Source: an uncultured Bacilli bacterium (GTDB lineage Bacteria > Bacillota_I > Bacilli_A > RF39 > UBA660). From it: a stretch of DNA of 32,082 bases. Location: assembly GCA_944358775.1 (NCBI GenBank), contig CALVRU010000013.1:1-32082 (forward strand). The letters run 5' to 3'. The translations under genes and the position numbers were made by a program. Below are positions 24,585 to 32,035 of this stretch, piece after piece. How positions within the stretch are numbered: position 1 is the stretch's first letter; every line of letters starts with the position of its first letter. The notes under the pieces are model-generated. The model searched no databases, was not told where the DNA came from, and saw only the letters and a list, made by a program, of their open reading frames with translations.

Positions 24585-25994
24585 GTGACGAATGATTTAC
24601 GAGCCCCTTTAAAAGGAATTGTCATCGATCCTGGTCACGGAGGAAATGATTCTGGAGCAACTTCTGGTAATTTTCAAGAAAAGGATTTTGCTCTAGAAGC
24701 TTCCCTTTATATGTATGATCGATTTCGAGATCTCGGGATTCCAGTAGCATTGACAAGAGATTCTGATATTACATTAAGCGAACCCACTAGAGTAAATGAA
24801 ATTTTAGCGCCCTACGGTAATACATCCGATGTTCTCGTTATTTCCAATCATTTAAATGCTGGTGGTTCTGAAGGAGCGGAAGTGATTTATGCTTTAAGAA
24901 ATACCGATGAACTAGCTCAACTAGTACTACAAGAGATTGGTAACGAAGGACAGATCATGCGAAAATATTACCAACTGCGTGATTCGGAAGATCCATCACA
25001 AGATGCATTTGCGATCATGAGTGATACCGAAAATACAACTCCTTTAATGATTTTTTACGGTTTTATTGATAATCCGAATGATATTCAAAAAATTCAAGAA
25101 AATTTAATCGATTATGCAGAAGCGGTCGTTCGAGCAGTTGCAAGGTATTATGGTTATTCTTATGTCTCACCAGATGGTGAAAAAGATAATATCTATATCG
25201 TCCAAAGTGGTGATAGTTTATGGAGTATTGCTCGAAAATTCGGAACGACGGTAGATGCCATTAAACGTTTGAATAACCTTACTAGTAACACATTACAAGT
25301 AGGGCAAAAATTGTTACTTCCAACCATTGAAGAGGAATTACCGGAACCTGATTATATTACTCATACAGTCGTTGCTGGAGATACCTTGTATAAGTTAGCA
25401 GCTACTTACAATAGTAGTGTCGATGCAATTATGAAATCAAATAATTTGCAAAGTACAGTCCTTTCGATTGGGCAAGTGCTACGAATTCCAACAAGCGGTG
25501 AAATAGAAACTCCGCCAGTGGAAGAAAATGTTATTTACACAGTACAGAAAGGCGATTCCCTTTGGGCAATTGCACAACGTTATGGAATTCGTGTCGACGA
25601 TATTATCACTGCTAACAATTTAACTTCGAGCAACTTATCAATCGGACAGAAATTGATCATTCCAAGTACCTCGACTGCTCCACCAACCACGACAACTTAT
25701 ACTGTTCAAAAAGGAGATTCTTTATGGAGTATTGCTCAGAAGTTCGGAACAACAGTTAGTGCAATTCGAAACTTGAACAATCTTTCTAGTGATACTCTAT
25801 CGATCGGGCAACAGTTGAAAATCCCTAGTAGTTCTACTACTCCGCCGACATCTACTATTTATACCATACAAAAAGGAGATTCTTTATGGAGTATAGCACA
25901 AAAATTTGGAACGACAGTTAGTGCAATTCGAAGCTTGAATAATCTTTCTAGTGACATCTTATCGATTGGACAACAATTAAAAATCCCAAAATAA
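24585..25994 (+). CDS. Amidase_3 / five-LysM protein with a lost catalytic glutamate
   Basis: A 469-residue paralogue of the amidase at 21698. The Amidase_3 domain keeps zinc ligands H18 (DPGHGG), E32 (QEKDF) and H89 (SNHLNAGGS), but the position of the catalytic Glu (IEYGF in the paralogue) reads IFYGF, codon TTT. The enzyme is therefore probably inactive or greatly altered. Five LysM repeats follow (about 202-246, 260-304, 315-359, 369-413, 423-467); the last two are near-identical at DNA level with a 162-bp period. It has a GTG start after CAAGGTGATAAT and no signal peptide. It may act as a cell-wall-binding or spore-coat protein. Confidence 0.9.
   Translation: MTNDLRAPLKGIVIDPGHGGNDSGATSGNFQEKDFALEASLYMYDRFRDLGIPVALTRDSDITLSEPTRVNEILAPYGNTSDVLVISNHLNAGGSEGAEVIYALRNTDELAQLVLQEIGNEGQIMRKYYQLRDSEDPSQDAFAIMSDTENTTPLMIFYGFIDNPNDIQKIQENLIDYAEAVVRAVARYYGYSYVSPDGEKDNIYIVQSGDSLWSIARKFGTTVDAIKRLNNLTSNTLQVGQKLLLPTIEEELPEPDYITHTVVAGDTLYKLAATYNSSVDAIMKSNNLQSTVLSIGQVLRIPTSGEIETPPVEENVIYTVQKGDSLWAIAQRYGIRVDDIITANNLTSSNLSIGQKLIIPSTSTAPPTTTTYTVQKGDSLWSIAQKFGTTVSAIRNLNNLSSDTLSIGQQLKIPSSSTTPPTSTIYTIQKGDSLWSIAQKFGTTVSAIRSLNNLSSDILSIGQQLKIPK
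25711..25990 (+). repeat. Recent tandem duplication of a LysM unit
   Basis: LysM repeats 4 and 5 of the second amidase share nearly the same DNA (for example GGAGATTCTTTATGGAGTAT in both), offset by 162 bp (54 codons including linker). Earlier repeats in the gene are much more diverged. Confidence 0.8.
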
Positions 25995-26014
25995 AAAAGC
26001 CATATGGCTTTTTT
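25993..26014. terminator. Bidirectional terminator between the second amidase gene and cwlJ
   Basis: Perfect palindrome: six A, GCCATATGGC, six T. It terminates both convergent genes and overlaps their stop codons. Confidence 0.9.
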
Positions 26015-26442
26015 TAATGTAATGGTGGGCACGTACCCGCATACGGTTCATAAAAACAATGATTTTTATATCTTCCAGCAAGTCTTTGGTCATACCAATA
26101 TGCCACACAATTCGCACCACTCGCCGGAGCATAAAACCATAGCGCGTTTGTCGCTGGATAATAATATTCTCCATTGATAACTCGTTGTGCTAATTCTCTT
26201 TCTTTGATCGTCGATGCCGAATTAAAAAGTGGACTATTCACTCCCGCAAAACCGCCTGGATTTTGATATACCATCTGACTGATATTGGTTACAAAGCGAA
26301 ACAGATCACAGCTAACTAAAACACGGTTTACTCCGACATTACCAACCATCAACATTCCAAATTCACCTTCGCCCACCGCTTCTGCACGCATCAGGCGCGC
26401 TAATAAATCAAGTTCTTTCGAAGTGTATTTAATAACTGACAT
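26014..26442 (-). CDS. cwlJ: Spore cortex-lytic enzyme CwlJ-type (SleB/CwlJ family)
   Basis: A 142-residue protein, the same length as B. subtilis CwlJ and alike along its whole length: LDLLARLMRAEAVGEGEFGMLMVGNV with the likely catalytic E21, NRV..CDLF, ISQMVYQ, ERELAQRVINGE, YPATNALWFY and the C-terminal RYKNHCFYEP. CwlJ degrades spore cortex peptidoglycan, recognised by its muramic-delta-lactam, during germination. There is no signal peptide, as expected for a protein made in the mother cell and placed in the coat. A GAGGTGATAGA site precedes the ATG. This is the best evidence that the organism forms spores. No GerQ partner gene is visible here. Confidence 0.93.
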   Translation of the reverse strand: MSVIKYTSKELDLLARLMRAEAVGEGEFGMLMVGNVGVNRVLVSCDLFRFVTNISQMVYQNPGGFAGVNSPLFNSASTIKERELAQRVINGEYYYPATNALWFYAPASGANCVAYWYDQRLAGRYKNHCFYEPYAGTCPPLH

Positions 26443-26509
26443 TCTATCACCTCATATTATAGAATATGATATATCAGAGGAAAAGAAGCAATAAAATTCT
26501 AGGAAAAGA

Positions 26510-26538
26510 TTGAAAGAGTGCAAAAGCTGTGTTATAAT
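26510..26538 (+). promoter_or_regulatory. tRNA-Trp promoter
   Basis: TTGAAA (26510-26515), 17-bp spacer, TATAAT (26533-26538). Confidence 0.85.
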
Positions 26539-26555
26539 GAATTTGTTCTACATCT

Positions 26556-26629
26556 AGGGGTGTGGTGCAATGGTAACATACGGGTCTCCAAAACCTTTGA
26601 TGGGAGTTCGATTCTCTCCACCCCTGCCA
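26556..26629 (+). tRNA. tRNA-Trp (CCA anticodon)
   Basis: A complete 74-nt tRNA: acceptor AGGGGTG / CACCCCT, discriminator G and encoded CCA. The anticodon loop CTCCAAA has anticodon CCA, and the T-loop is TTCGATT. It is a single gene with its own promoter. It reads UGG only, consistent with UGA as a stop. Confidence 0.97.
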
Positions 26630-26752
26630 TAAAAATATTCCGGTTTTTCTTTAATTTATAAGGGAAAATCGTTTTTTTAATTTTCATATACTAAAAAAAT
26701 AAAATTTCAAATAACAAATAATGATTGTTTTCAAAAAAACCTGTGATTCATT

Positions 26753-26841
26753 AGTAAAAATGTTATATAAAATCACGAGTAATAATTAGTTTTTTATGTA
26801 ACATTTTTACTCATTATTCACATCTTTAGATCTTACTCGTG
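26753..26841. repeat. Two interlocking inverted repeats upstream of fic
   Basis: Repeat 1: AGTAAAAATGTTATATAAAA (26753-26772) pairs with 26792-26811 at 19 of 20 positions. Repeat 2: CACGAGTAA (26774-26782, inside repeat 1's loop) pairs perfectly with TTACTCGTG (26833-26841, outside it). There is no T-run, so this is not a plain terminator. It lies in the 281-bp gap between tRNA-Trp and fic; nothing else was recognised in that gap beyond a possible weak tRNA terminator near 26640-26678. Confidence 0.75.
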
Positions 26842-26920
26842 GATTGTAAAATCGCCGATTTTATGCTAAAATAAAGAAGTATAAAAACTATGAAAATATT
26901 TGTGAAAAGCGGTGAAATTT

Positions 26921-27457
26921 ATGAATGAAATAGATAAAAAAAGTTTAGAAAATGCTAAAAAATTATTTTCAAGTGGAGATATCAACCGCATTGAAATTGG
27001 AACAACAAAAGGATTACAACAAATTCATAAATATTTATTTGATGGTTTATATGATTTTGCTGGTAAAATTAGGAAAGAAAATATTTCTAAAGGTAATTTT
27101 AGATTTGGTAATTCTCTTTATTTAGAAGAAATGCTAAAGAAAATTGAAACAATGAGTGAAAAAACTTTAAACGAAATCATAGATAAGTATGTTGAAATGA
27201 ATATCGCTCATCCATTTTTAGAAGGAAATGGTAGAAGTACAAGAATTTGGTTAGATTTAATATTAAATAAAAATTTAAACAAAATTGTCAATTGGGAAAA
27301 TATAGATAAAAAGCTTTATTTACAAGCCATGGAAAGAAGTCCAGTTAACACATTAGAAATTAAAACTTTAATAGAAAATAATTTAACAGATGATCTGAGT
27401 TTAGAAAGCGTTTTTAAAGCGATTGAAACATCTTATTACTATGAAACTAATGATTAA
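26921..27457 (+). CDS. Fic-domain AMP transferase, class III (NmFic-like)
   Basis: A 178-residue protein. The Fic core motif [12 protein letters not shown] (from H97) is complete: the catalytic His, acidic residue and phosphate-binding GNGR. It resembles Neisseria meningitidis Fic almost end to end in motif order ([46 protein letters not shown]). The C-terminus carries the autoinhibitory helix SYYYET (S171, E175), normally S-x-x-x-E-G/N, here with Thr after Glu. Such enzymes attach AMP to target proteins, including gyrase in characterised relatives, and relieve inhibition by changing oligomer state. The ATG at 26921 follows GCGGTGAAATTT. Codon use is more A-rich than neighbours, and there is no antitoxin gene beside it; transfer is likely. 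Confidence 0.93.
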   Translation: MNEIDKKSLENAKKLFSSGDINRIEIGTTKGLQQIHKYLFDGLYDFAGKIRKENISKGNFRFGNSLYLEEMLKKIETMSEKTLNEIIDKYVEMNIAHPFLEGNGRSTRIWLDLILNKNLNKIVNWENIDKKLYLQAMERSPVNTLEIKTLIENNLTDDLSLESVFKAIETSYYYETND

Positions 27458-27510
27458 AAATTATAAAATAAAAAGTTTGTAATCCTTTTGGATATATTGT
27501 CATAGTAAAA

Positions 27511-27533
27511 TTAAGTTCAAATATTATATTTGG
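27511..27533 (+). terminator. Terminator after fic
   Basis: Stem AGTTCAAATA / TATTTGGACT (one G-U pair) followed by TTTTTATTT. The rest of the gap to 27723 holds a possible promoter (TTGACA at 27652-27657) for the next gene. Confidence 0.7.
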
Positions 27534-27723
27534 ACTTTTTATTTCATGACTCATTATTTTTTAGATATACTATTATAGATTATTGAATATATTAGAAAAA
27601 CGGAATACTTTGATCAACATAGCGTGATCTTAATTCTATTTATTTACTTTCTTGACACTTTCATAGTGCCTTTTTTATTGTTTCCCATCGCGTTTAGCAC
27701 TACAATAATAGTGGAGGTATAAT

Positions 27724-28689
27724 ATGGAAGCAAAAGATATTAAAAATGTTGCCTGTGTTGGAGCAGGCGTAATCGGTTACAGTTGGGCTCTTTATTTTTC
27801 TTTCAAAAAATTAACTGTCTACGTGTATGATTTAACGGATGAGAAATTAAATTTAGCAAAGAAAAGAATTCATGAAAGTCTTTTAAGTTTAATGAAGAAC
27901 GATGTTATAACAGAAAGTGAGATTGAAGAGATTGAGAATCGTATTTACTATACGACGTCAATGGAAGAAGCAGTTCGAAACGTGCAATTTATTACAGAAT
28001 CCGGCCCAGAAAATTACGATATAAAAAAAGATATGGCTAAACAGATGGAGCAGTATGCATCTCCACAAGCAATTATTGCTTCTTCTACATCTGGATTGTT
28101 AGTTTCAGAAATTGCAAGTGTTGCAGAACATCCAGAACGTTTTATCGGAGCACATCCTTATAATCCCCCTCATTTAATCCCCCTTGTGGAATTAACAAAA
28201 GGAGAAAAAACAACTCCAGAAGTGTTAGAAACAGCAAAAAGTTTTTATCAAATGATTGGAAAAGAACCAGTCGTGTTGCAGAAAGAAGCATTGGGATTTA
28301 TTTGTAATCGAATTCAAATGGCTTTGTATCGTGAAGTGGCAAGTTTAGTTATGAATGGGGTTTGTACGATCGAAGATGCTGATAAAGCCGTTACATTTGG
28401 GCCTGGTCTTCGTTGGGCAATCATGGGGCCAAGTTTAGTATTTGAACTTGGTGGTGGTGAAGGTCACATTGATGGCCTTATGAAACATTTGAATCCTTCT
28501 ATCAGTTTGTGGCTACATGATATGGCTGATTTTAAAGACTTCCCAGAAGAATTTCCTCAAATCGCTCGAGAAGGTGTAGAAGCATCTTTAAGAAATCGAC
28601 CAGCTGAAATCGGCAATGACGATTCCTCTTTAGCAGAATATCGAGATAAGATGTTGATTGAATTGTTAAAATTACATCATAAATTATAG
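27724..28689 (+). CDS. 3-hydroxyacyl-CoA dehydrogenase family protein
   Basis: A 321-residue NAD-dependent dehydrogenase. The Rossmann motif is GAGVIG (13-18). FITESGPENYDIKKDM, SSTSGL, the catalytic-His segment GAHPYNPPHLIPLVEL and GFICNRIQMALYREV follow in family order. The C-terminal GPGLRWAIMGPSLVFELGGGEGH is closer to the lambda-crystallin/L-gulonate and L-carnitine dehydrogenase branch than to hydroxybutyryl-CoA dehydrogenases, so a non-CoA hydroxyacid is a plausible substrate. No other fatty-acid or carnitine genes are near. A GTGGAGGTATAAT site precedes the ATG. It is a single gene. Confidence 0.85.
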   Translation: MEAKDIKNVACVGAGVIGYSWALYFSFKKLTVYVYDLTDEKLNLAKKRIHESLLSLMKNDVITESEIEEIENRIYYTTSMEEAVRNVQFITESGPENYDIKKDMAKQMEQYASPQAIIASSTSGLLVSEIASVAEHPERFIGAHPYNPPHLIPLVELTKGEKTTPEVLETAKSFYQMIGKEPVVLQKEALGFICNRIQMALYREVASLVMNGVCTIEDADKAVTFGPGLRWAIMGPSLVFELGGGEGHIDGLMKHLNPSISLWLHDMADFKDFPEEFPQIAREGVEASLRNRPAEIGNDDSSLAEYRDKMLIELLKLHHKL

Positions 28690-28708
28690 GCCAATATATT
28701 GGCCTTTT
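28689..28708 (+). terminator. Terminator of the dehydrogenase gene
   Basis: Palindrome GGCCAATATATTGGCC followed by TTTT, right at the stop codon. Confidence 0.85.
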
Positions 28709-28754
28709 AATCTGTTTATTTTTTCCATTATAATTCTATTTACAATTATTTTAA

Positions 28755-29954
28755 TTATATTTCAAAACCTTGTTGTTTTAACAGCTCATCTTTGTATTGA
28801 GAAAACATAAAGGAATATAACTCACGCCATTGCCCAGTATCTTTTCCTAACGCATTTGGATTCGAACTTAAAGTTCGATATCTCTCCATCGTATATTTAA
28901 TCAATTGTGCTCCATATCGATCTAAATATGCAAAGACATCTACTTCATCTCGCCATTTATACTTTCCATCTTTTTCTATAACTAAACTTCGAAATGACGA
29001 TAGAATTGGTAAAATTAATCCTTTTGGAATACTGTAATCAATCTCTTCGTCATATAATTCTGTATGAAATTTCTTTCCGGCTTTGTATCCAATTCCTTTC
29101 ACTGCTCCAAACTTTCCACCTTGATATGCTGCTTTATAATACTTTGGATAATTTCGCTCAATTTTTTCATACAGTTGCAATATTGTTTCAGCAATAGGCG
29201 CCATCTTTATATATGGATTATCCTTCCTGCCGTTTTTTTTATCTTCATCACAATACTTAATATACGTATTGATACATGCTGATTTTTTAGTATATGCAAT
29301 CACCGGTTGATTATCTATATTATTATATTTAGAAATATCGAAACAAGTTAATATCGACAAAATGGTTTCTACACTTATTCTTTTTGTCTCATTTTGTTTA
29401 AAAGCGATATTATCGCAGATTATTTGTGGCAGAAAGGCTTTGATCGGATTAAATTTTTTCTCTAATTCGGCAATGGTTCTATCTTGAACTTGTACCGAAG
29501 TATTTCTAGCAGCCGCCAATTCAGTAAAAAATAATTCGGCATTGACGATTACTTCTACTTTGACATATTGTTCTTTCTCAATACGGTCTCTTTCTTCCAA
29601 AATTATTTTATAGGTGTGTCCTCCGTCAATATTTCCATGTACCTCTTCATCATCCATAACAATCGTCATTTTTTTCGCTTTTTGATCATAACTAACACTT
29701 TTAGCAGATAAAACAATTCCTCGATTCTTAATATGAAACGTTTCATCTAGTGTATTAATACTCTCACGGATTGTCTTAGAAACCTTGGTATTCAAGTTCT
29801 GCTCTCTTGGATTCGTCTTCATCGGGAAATTATCTGGTAACTTTTGTATTTCGACATAAGCTTCGTAAGTGACTGGTGATCCTACTATTTCTGCATCACC
29901 ATACGGATTTGGTAACATTCTAAAACATTTTGCATCAAATTTAAATTTTTGCAT
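28755..29954 (-). CDS. AIPR-like (abortive infection phage resistance) protein
   Basis: A 399-residue soluble protein. The middle has the pattern of AIPR-family proteins (PF10592): FHIKNRGIVLSAKSV (about 93-107), then IDGGHTYKII (about 129-138) in the place of the family's NGxQT, then ELAAARNTSVQVQDRTIAEL (about 165-184). The DGGHT element also recalls the DGQHR motif of DndB-like proteins, an alternative assignment. The C-terminal half is charged and helical with no motif I can name. The mechanism of the family is not established. It diverges from a small XRE gene with overlapping promoters and a shared palindrome, which suggests repression by that regulator. An AAAGGAGAAAAA site precedes the ATG. 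Confidence 0.62.
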   Translation of the reverse strand: MQKFKFDAKCFRMLPNPYGDAEIVGSPVTYEAYVEIQKLPDNFPMKTNPREQNLNTKVSKTIRESINTLDETFHIKNRGIVLSAKSVSYDQKAKKMTIVMDDEEVHGNIDGGHTYKIILEERDRIEKEQYVKVEVIVNAELFFTELAAARNTSVQVQDRTIAELEKKFNPIKAFLPQIICDNIAFKQNETKRISVETILSILTCFDISKYNNIDNQPVIAYTKKSACINTYIKYCDEDKKNGRKDNPYIKMAPIAETILQLYEKIERNYPKYYKAAYQGGKFGAVKGIGYKAGKKFHTELYDEEIDYSIPKGLILPILSSFRSLVIEKDGKYKWRDEVDVFAYLDRYGAQLIKYTMERYRTLSSNPNALGKDTGQWRELYSFMFSQYKDELLKQQGFEI

Positions 29955-29989
29955 TTTTTCTCCTTTTCCTTGTATCCTTTAGTGATTTT

Positions 29990-30017
29990 AATATATCATA
30001 GATCTAGGAGGGGTAAA
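29990..30017 (-). promoter_or_regulatory. Probable promoter of the AIPR-like gene
   Basis: Minus strand: TTTACC (30012-30017), 16-bp spacer, TATATT (29990-29995). The -35 overlaps the palindrome at 30015-30034. A plus-strand match for the XRE gene (TTGTAT 29970-29975, 16 bp, TATATC 29992-29997) overlaps the same -10 region. Confidence 0.5.
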
Positions 30018-30034
30018 CCGCATATATGCGGTTT
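30015..30034. promoter_or_regulatory. Perfect palindrome over the XRE start codon
   Basis: AAACCGCATATATGCGGTTT, perfect over 20 bp. It lies between the AGGAGGGG ribosome site (30006-30013) and the second ATG (30035), contains the first ATG (30026-30028), and touches the -35 of the diverging AIPR-like gene. It is either the operator of the encoded XRE protein or a hairpin that controls its translation. Confidence 0.75.
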
Positions 30035-30268
30035 ATGAATGACTATGAACTATTATTTCGAAAAGCGCTCAAAAATCTTCGAAACGAACGTGTTTTAACA
30101 CAGGAAGAACTCGCTCATAGTGCCAACATTAATGCCAAGCATTATGGTCGGATAGAACGCGGGGAATCGTCGCCAACCATGAACTTTTTCTTTCTTATTT
30201 GTAATGCGCTCGATATTAAACCAGATGCTTTTTTTAAATTCATGTTTGAACAAGAAGAGAACGAGTAA
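30026..30268 (+). CDS. XRE-family regulator next to the AIPR-like gene
   Basis: A protein of 80 residues (77 if the ATG at 30035 is used). It is a single Cro/CI HTH: LRNERVLTQEELAHSANI, HYGRIERGESSPTMNFFFLICNALDI, with a short acidic tail. It is not closely related to the tandem XRE pair at 20635-21216. The start is uncertain: 30026 lies about 12 nt from the strong AGGAGGGG and is inside a palindrome, while 30035 lies directly after the palindrome and would be correctly spaced if the hairpin forms. It probably represses itself and the AIPR-like gene. Confidence 0.88.
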   Translation: MRFMNDYELLFRKALKNLRNERVLTQEELAHSANINAKHYGRIERGESSPTMNFFFLICNALDIKPDAFFKFMFEQEENE

Positions 30269-30300
30269 ATAAAAAGTCTTTTCTATTATCCCATTAAAAT

Positions 30301-30325
30301 AGTAGACATTGAATTGATGTCTACT
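30301..30325. terminator. Bidirectional terminator between the XRE and YitT-like genes
   Basis: Perfect 9-bp stem AGTAGACAT / ATGTCTACT with a 7-nt loop. T-rich runs lie on both strands. It overlaps the YitT-like stop codon. Confidence 0.8.
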
Positions 30326-30872
30326 ATTTTTTACCTATCTTGCTGTGATAACGATCTAACCAGTAGATTACCTGGGTTTGAATGAAGGTAAACAAAATAC
30401 CATATATGACGGACCATATTCCAAAAGTAAGTACTCCAATTATTAACACTACCGTTCCAATTACTCGTAAAATAATGGCTGTGTTCCATTTCGGAATTTT
30501 TTTATGAAGATAAAGAGCAATTACATCGTACCCCACTGTAGATGAATTTTCATGCAAGCAAAGGTAATGGCCAAGTCCCACAAAAACACCTGCTATTAAA
30601 ACGCACAATAATGATGGAAGCGAAATTGAAATATTCAAAAAAAGAAAAAAATTAAAGAACACCATGTAACAGATACTACTGAACAGTGAGCGAAAAAAGA
30701 AATTTTTGCCAAGTAATACTAGTCCTAAAATCAACAATCCGATTGTCATGAAGGTACTAATATATCCGATATCTATTTTTAGATAATGAGAAAGAAGTAA
30801 TGATGTACTGGTTACTCCTCCATTTATAATGTGATTCGGCACAGTAAGAAATGCATATGCCACCGTTAACAA
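30324..30872 (-). CDS. YitT-like membrane protein, apparent frameshift at its start
   Basis: A 182-residue membrane protein with five hydrophobic segments and the YitT hallmark FLTVPNHIINGGVTSTSLLLS near the N-terminus. The usual C-terminal DUF2179 domain of full YitT proteins is missing. The open frame begins with TTG (30872), which has a weak AGGAAATTTA site. Upstream in the same frame the DNA still codes for a typical YitT start (KLLIALGNLLL), but the ATG at 30904, which has a good AAGGAT site, is out of frame by one base (ATGAAAAG where ATGAAAAAG would restore it). Either an assembly error, a real frameshift, or a shortened gene using TTG. Confidence 0.75.
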   Translation of the reverse strand: MLTVAYAFLTVPNHIINGGVTSTSLLLSHYLKIDIGYISTFMTIGLLILGLVLLGKNFFFRSLFSSICYMVFFNFFLFLNISISLPSLLCVLIAGVFVGLGHYLCLHENSSTVGYDVIALYLHKKIPKWNTAIILRVIGTVVLIIGVLTFGIWSVIYGILFTFIQTQVIYWLDRYHSKIGKK

Positions 30873-31033
30873 TAAATTTCCTAAGGCAATTAATAACTTT
30901 TCATATCTTCACAATCCTTATCTTATTTCTAGTACTTCTAATATATCATACTTTTTCAAGACTCCTTCTTATATTTTTTATTAAATGATATACTATAATA
31001 ATATTATAACTATTTTGATAGGAAGTGATTGTT

Positions 31034-31993
31034 GTGTTTCTTAAAATTTTTCTTCTTCTCATCGGTTTCGTGATTATCATTAAGTCATCCGATGTGTTAG
31101 TTGATGCTGCTTCATCCTTAGCATTAAAACTAAAAATCCCGAAAATGTTAATTGCTCTTACGATTGTCTCGTTTGGAACTTGTGCTCCAGAAGTGGCTAT
31201 CTCTTTTCAAAGTGTACAAGCTGGTGATGGAGCGATGGCATTTGCTAATGTAATTGGTAGTTGTATTGTCAATGTCTTTTTAATCATCGGCCTTGCCAGT
31301 TTTATTCGTCCTATCAAAGTAAGATTTGCAACCATCAAAAAAGAATTGCCTCTCTTATCTCTCGTTACTTCTGTTTTTGCAATTCTGATGTTGGATAGTC
31401 TTTTTAATCCCTTTACCAAAAATACCTTCTCACGCGCTGATGCTCTTGTTTTAATTATTTTATTTTGTATCTTTGTCTTATATTTAATTCAAATGTTATT
31501 CCGAAAGAATAATTCAAATACAGAGTCAGAGGAAATGCAGATCAAATACTCACCGCTTGTCGCATGTATTTTATTAGTCGTTTCTATTATTCTAATTGCC
31601 TATAGTAGTGATCTTATTGTTAATAATGCTAAAGAAATCGCTCATTCACTTGGAATTAGTGAAAAAATTATCACGATGTTCGTCATTGTCGTCGGTACAA
31701 GTTTACCAGAGATGATCATGACAATTACAAGTGCAAAAAAGAATGAATTTGATATGGCAATTGGCAATATCATTGGTACTAATATTTTCAATGTTTGTAT
31801 CGTCTTGGGATTACCAATTCTATTTTATGGAGATATTGTTTTAACCGGATTTGGTCTTGTCGATATTACAATGGTTTTCTTATCCTCTACCCTGCTTTTC
31901 CTTTTTGCCAGAAGTGAAAGAACGGTCAATCGTAAAGAAGCGATTGTGATGCTAGGTATTTTTATCTTTTATTATATCTACTTATTATTTTAA
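31034..31993 (+). CDS. CaCA-family sodium/calcium-type cation antiporter (YrbG-like)
   Basis: A 319-residue membrane protein of about ten helices formed by two inverted repeats. Both alpha-repeat signatures are present: SFGTCAPEVAISFQS with GNVIGSC-like ANVIGSCIVNVFLIIG (about 45-85), and VVGTSLPEMIMTITSAKKN with AIGNIIGTNIFNVCIVLG (about 215-260). The conserved acidic residues (APE, LPE) coordinate the cation. It should exchange Na or protons for Ca across the cytoplasmic membrane. The GTG at 31034 is chosen because AGGAAGTGA is well spaced before it; the GTG at 31025 lies within that site. It diverges from the YitT-like gene. Confidence 0.93.
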   Translation: MFLKIFLLLIGFVIIIKSSDVLVDAASSLALKLKIPKMLIALTIVSFGTCAPEVAISFQSVQAGDGAMAFANVIGSCIVNVFLIIGLASFIRPIKVRFATIKKELPLLSLVTSVFAILMLDSLFNPFTKNTFSRADALVLIILFCIFVLYLIQMLFRKNNSNTESEEMQIKYSPLVACILLVVSIILIAYSSDLIVNNAKEIAHSLGISEKIITMFVIVVGTSLPEMIMTITSAKKNEFDMAIGNIIGTNIFNVCIVLGLPILFYGDIVLTGFGLVDITMVFLSSTLLFLFARSERTVNRKEAIVMLGIFIFYYIYLLF

Positions 31994-32008
31994 AAAGAGA
32001 CAAAATAA

Positions 32009-32035
32009 TGATGTGAACCCCAATTAGGAGACATC
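32009..32035. repeat. Inverted repeat near the right edge, possible IS end
   Basis: ATGATGT and ACATCAT flank GAACCCCAATTAGGAG. The GAACCCCAATTAGGAGACA stretch resembles terminal repeats of IS3/IS150-type elements (TGACCCC...AGACA), and the edge cuts off whatever follows. No gene can be called in 31994-32082. Confidence 0.25.

Noticed and set aside
26556..26629. tRNA-Trp as attachment site of a genomic island carrying fic
   Set aside because: No repeat of the tRNA 3' end was found downstream, and no integrase gene is present.
26556..26629. UGA recoded to tryptophan, as in Mollicutes
   Set aside because: The tRNA has anticodon CCA only, and genes such as the GntR regulator and the BceA-type ATPase end in TGA at coupled ATGA junctions.
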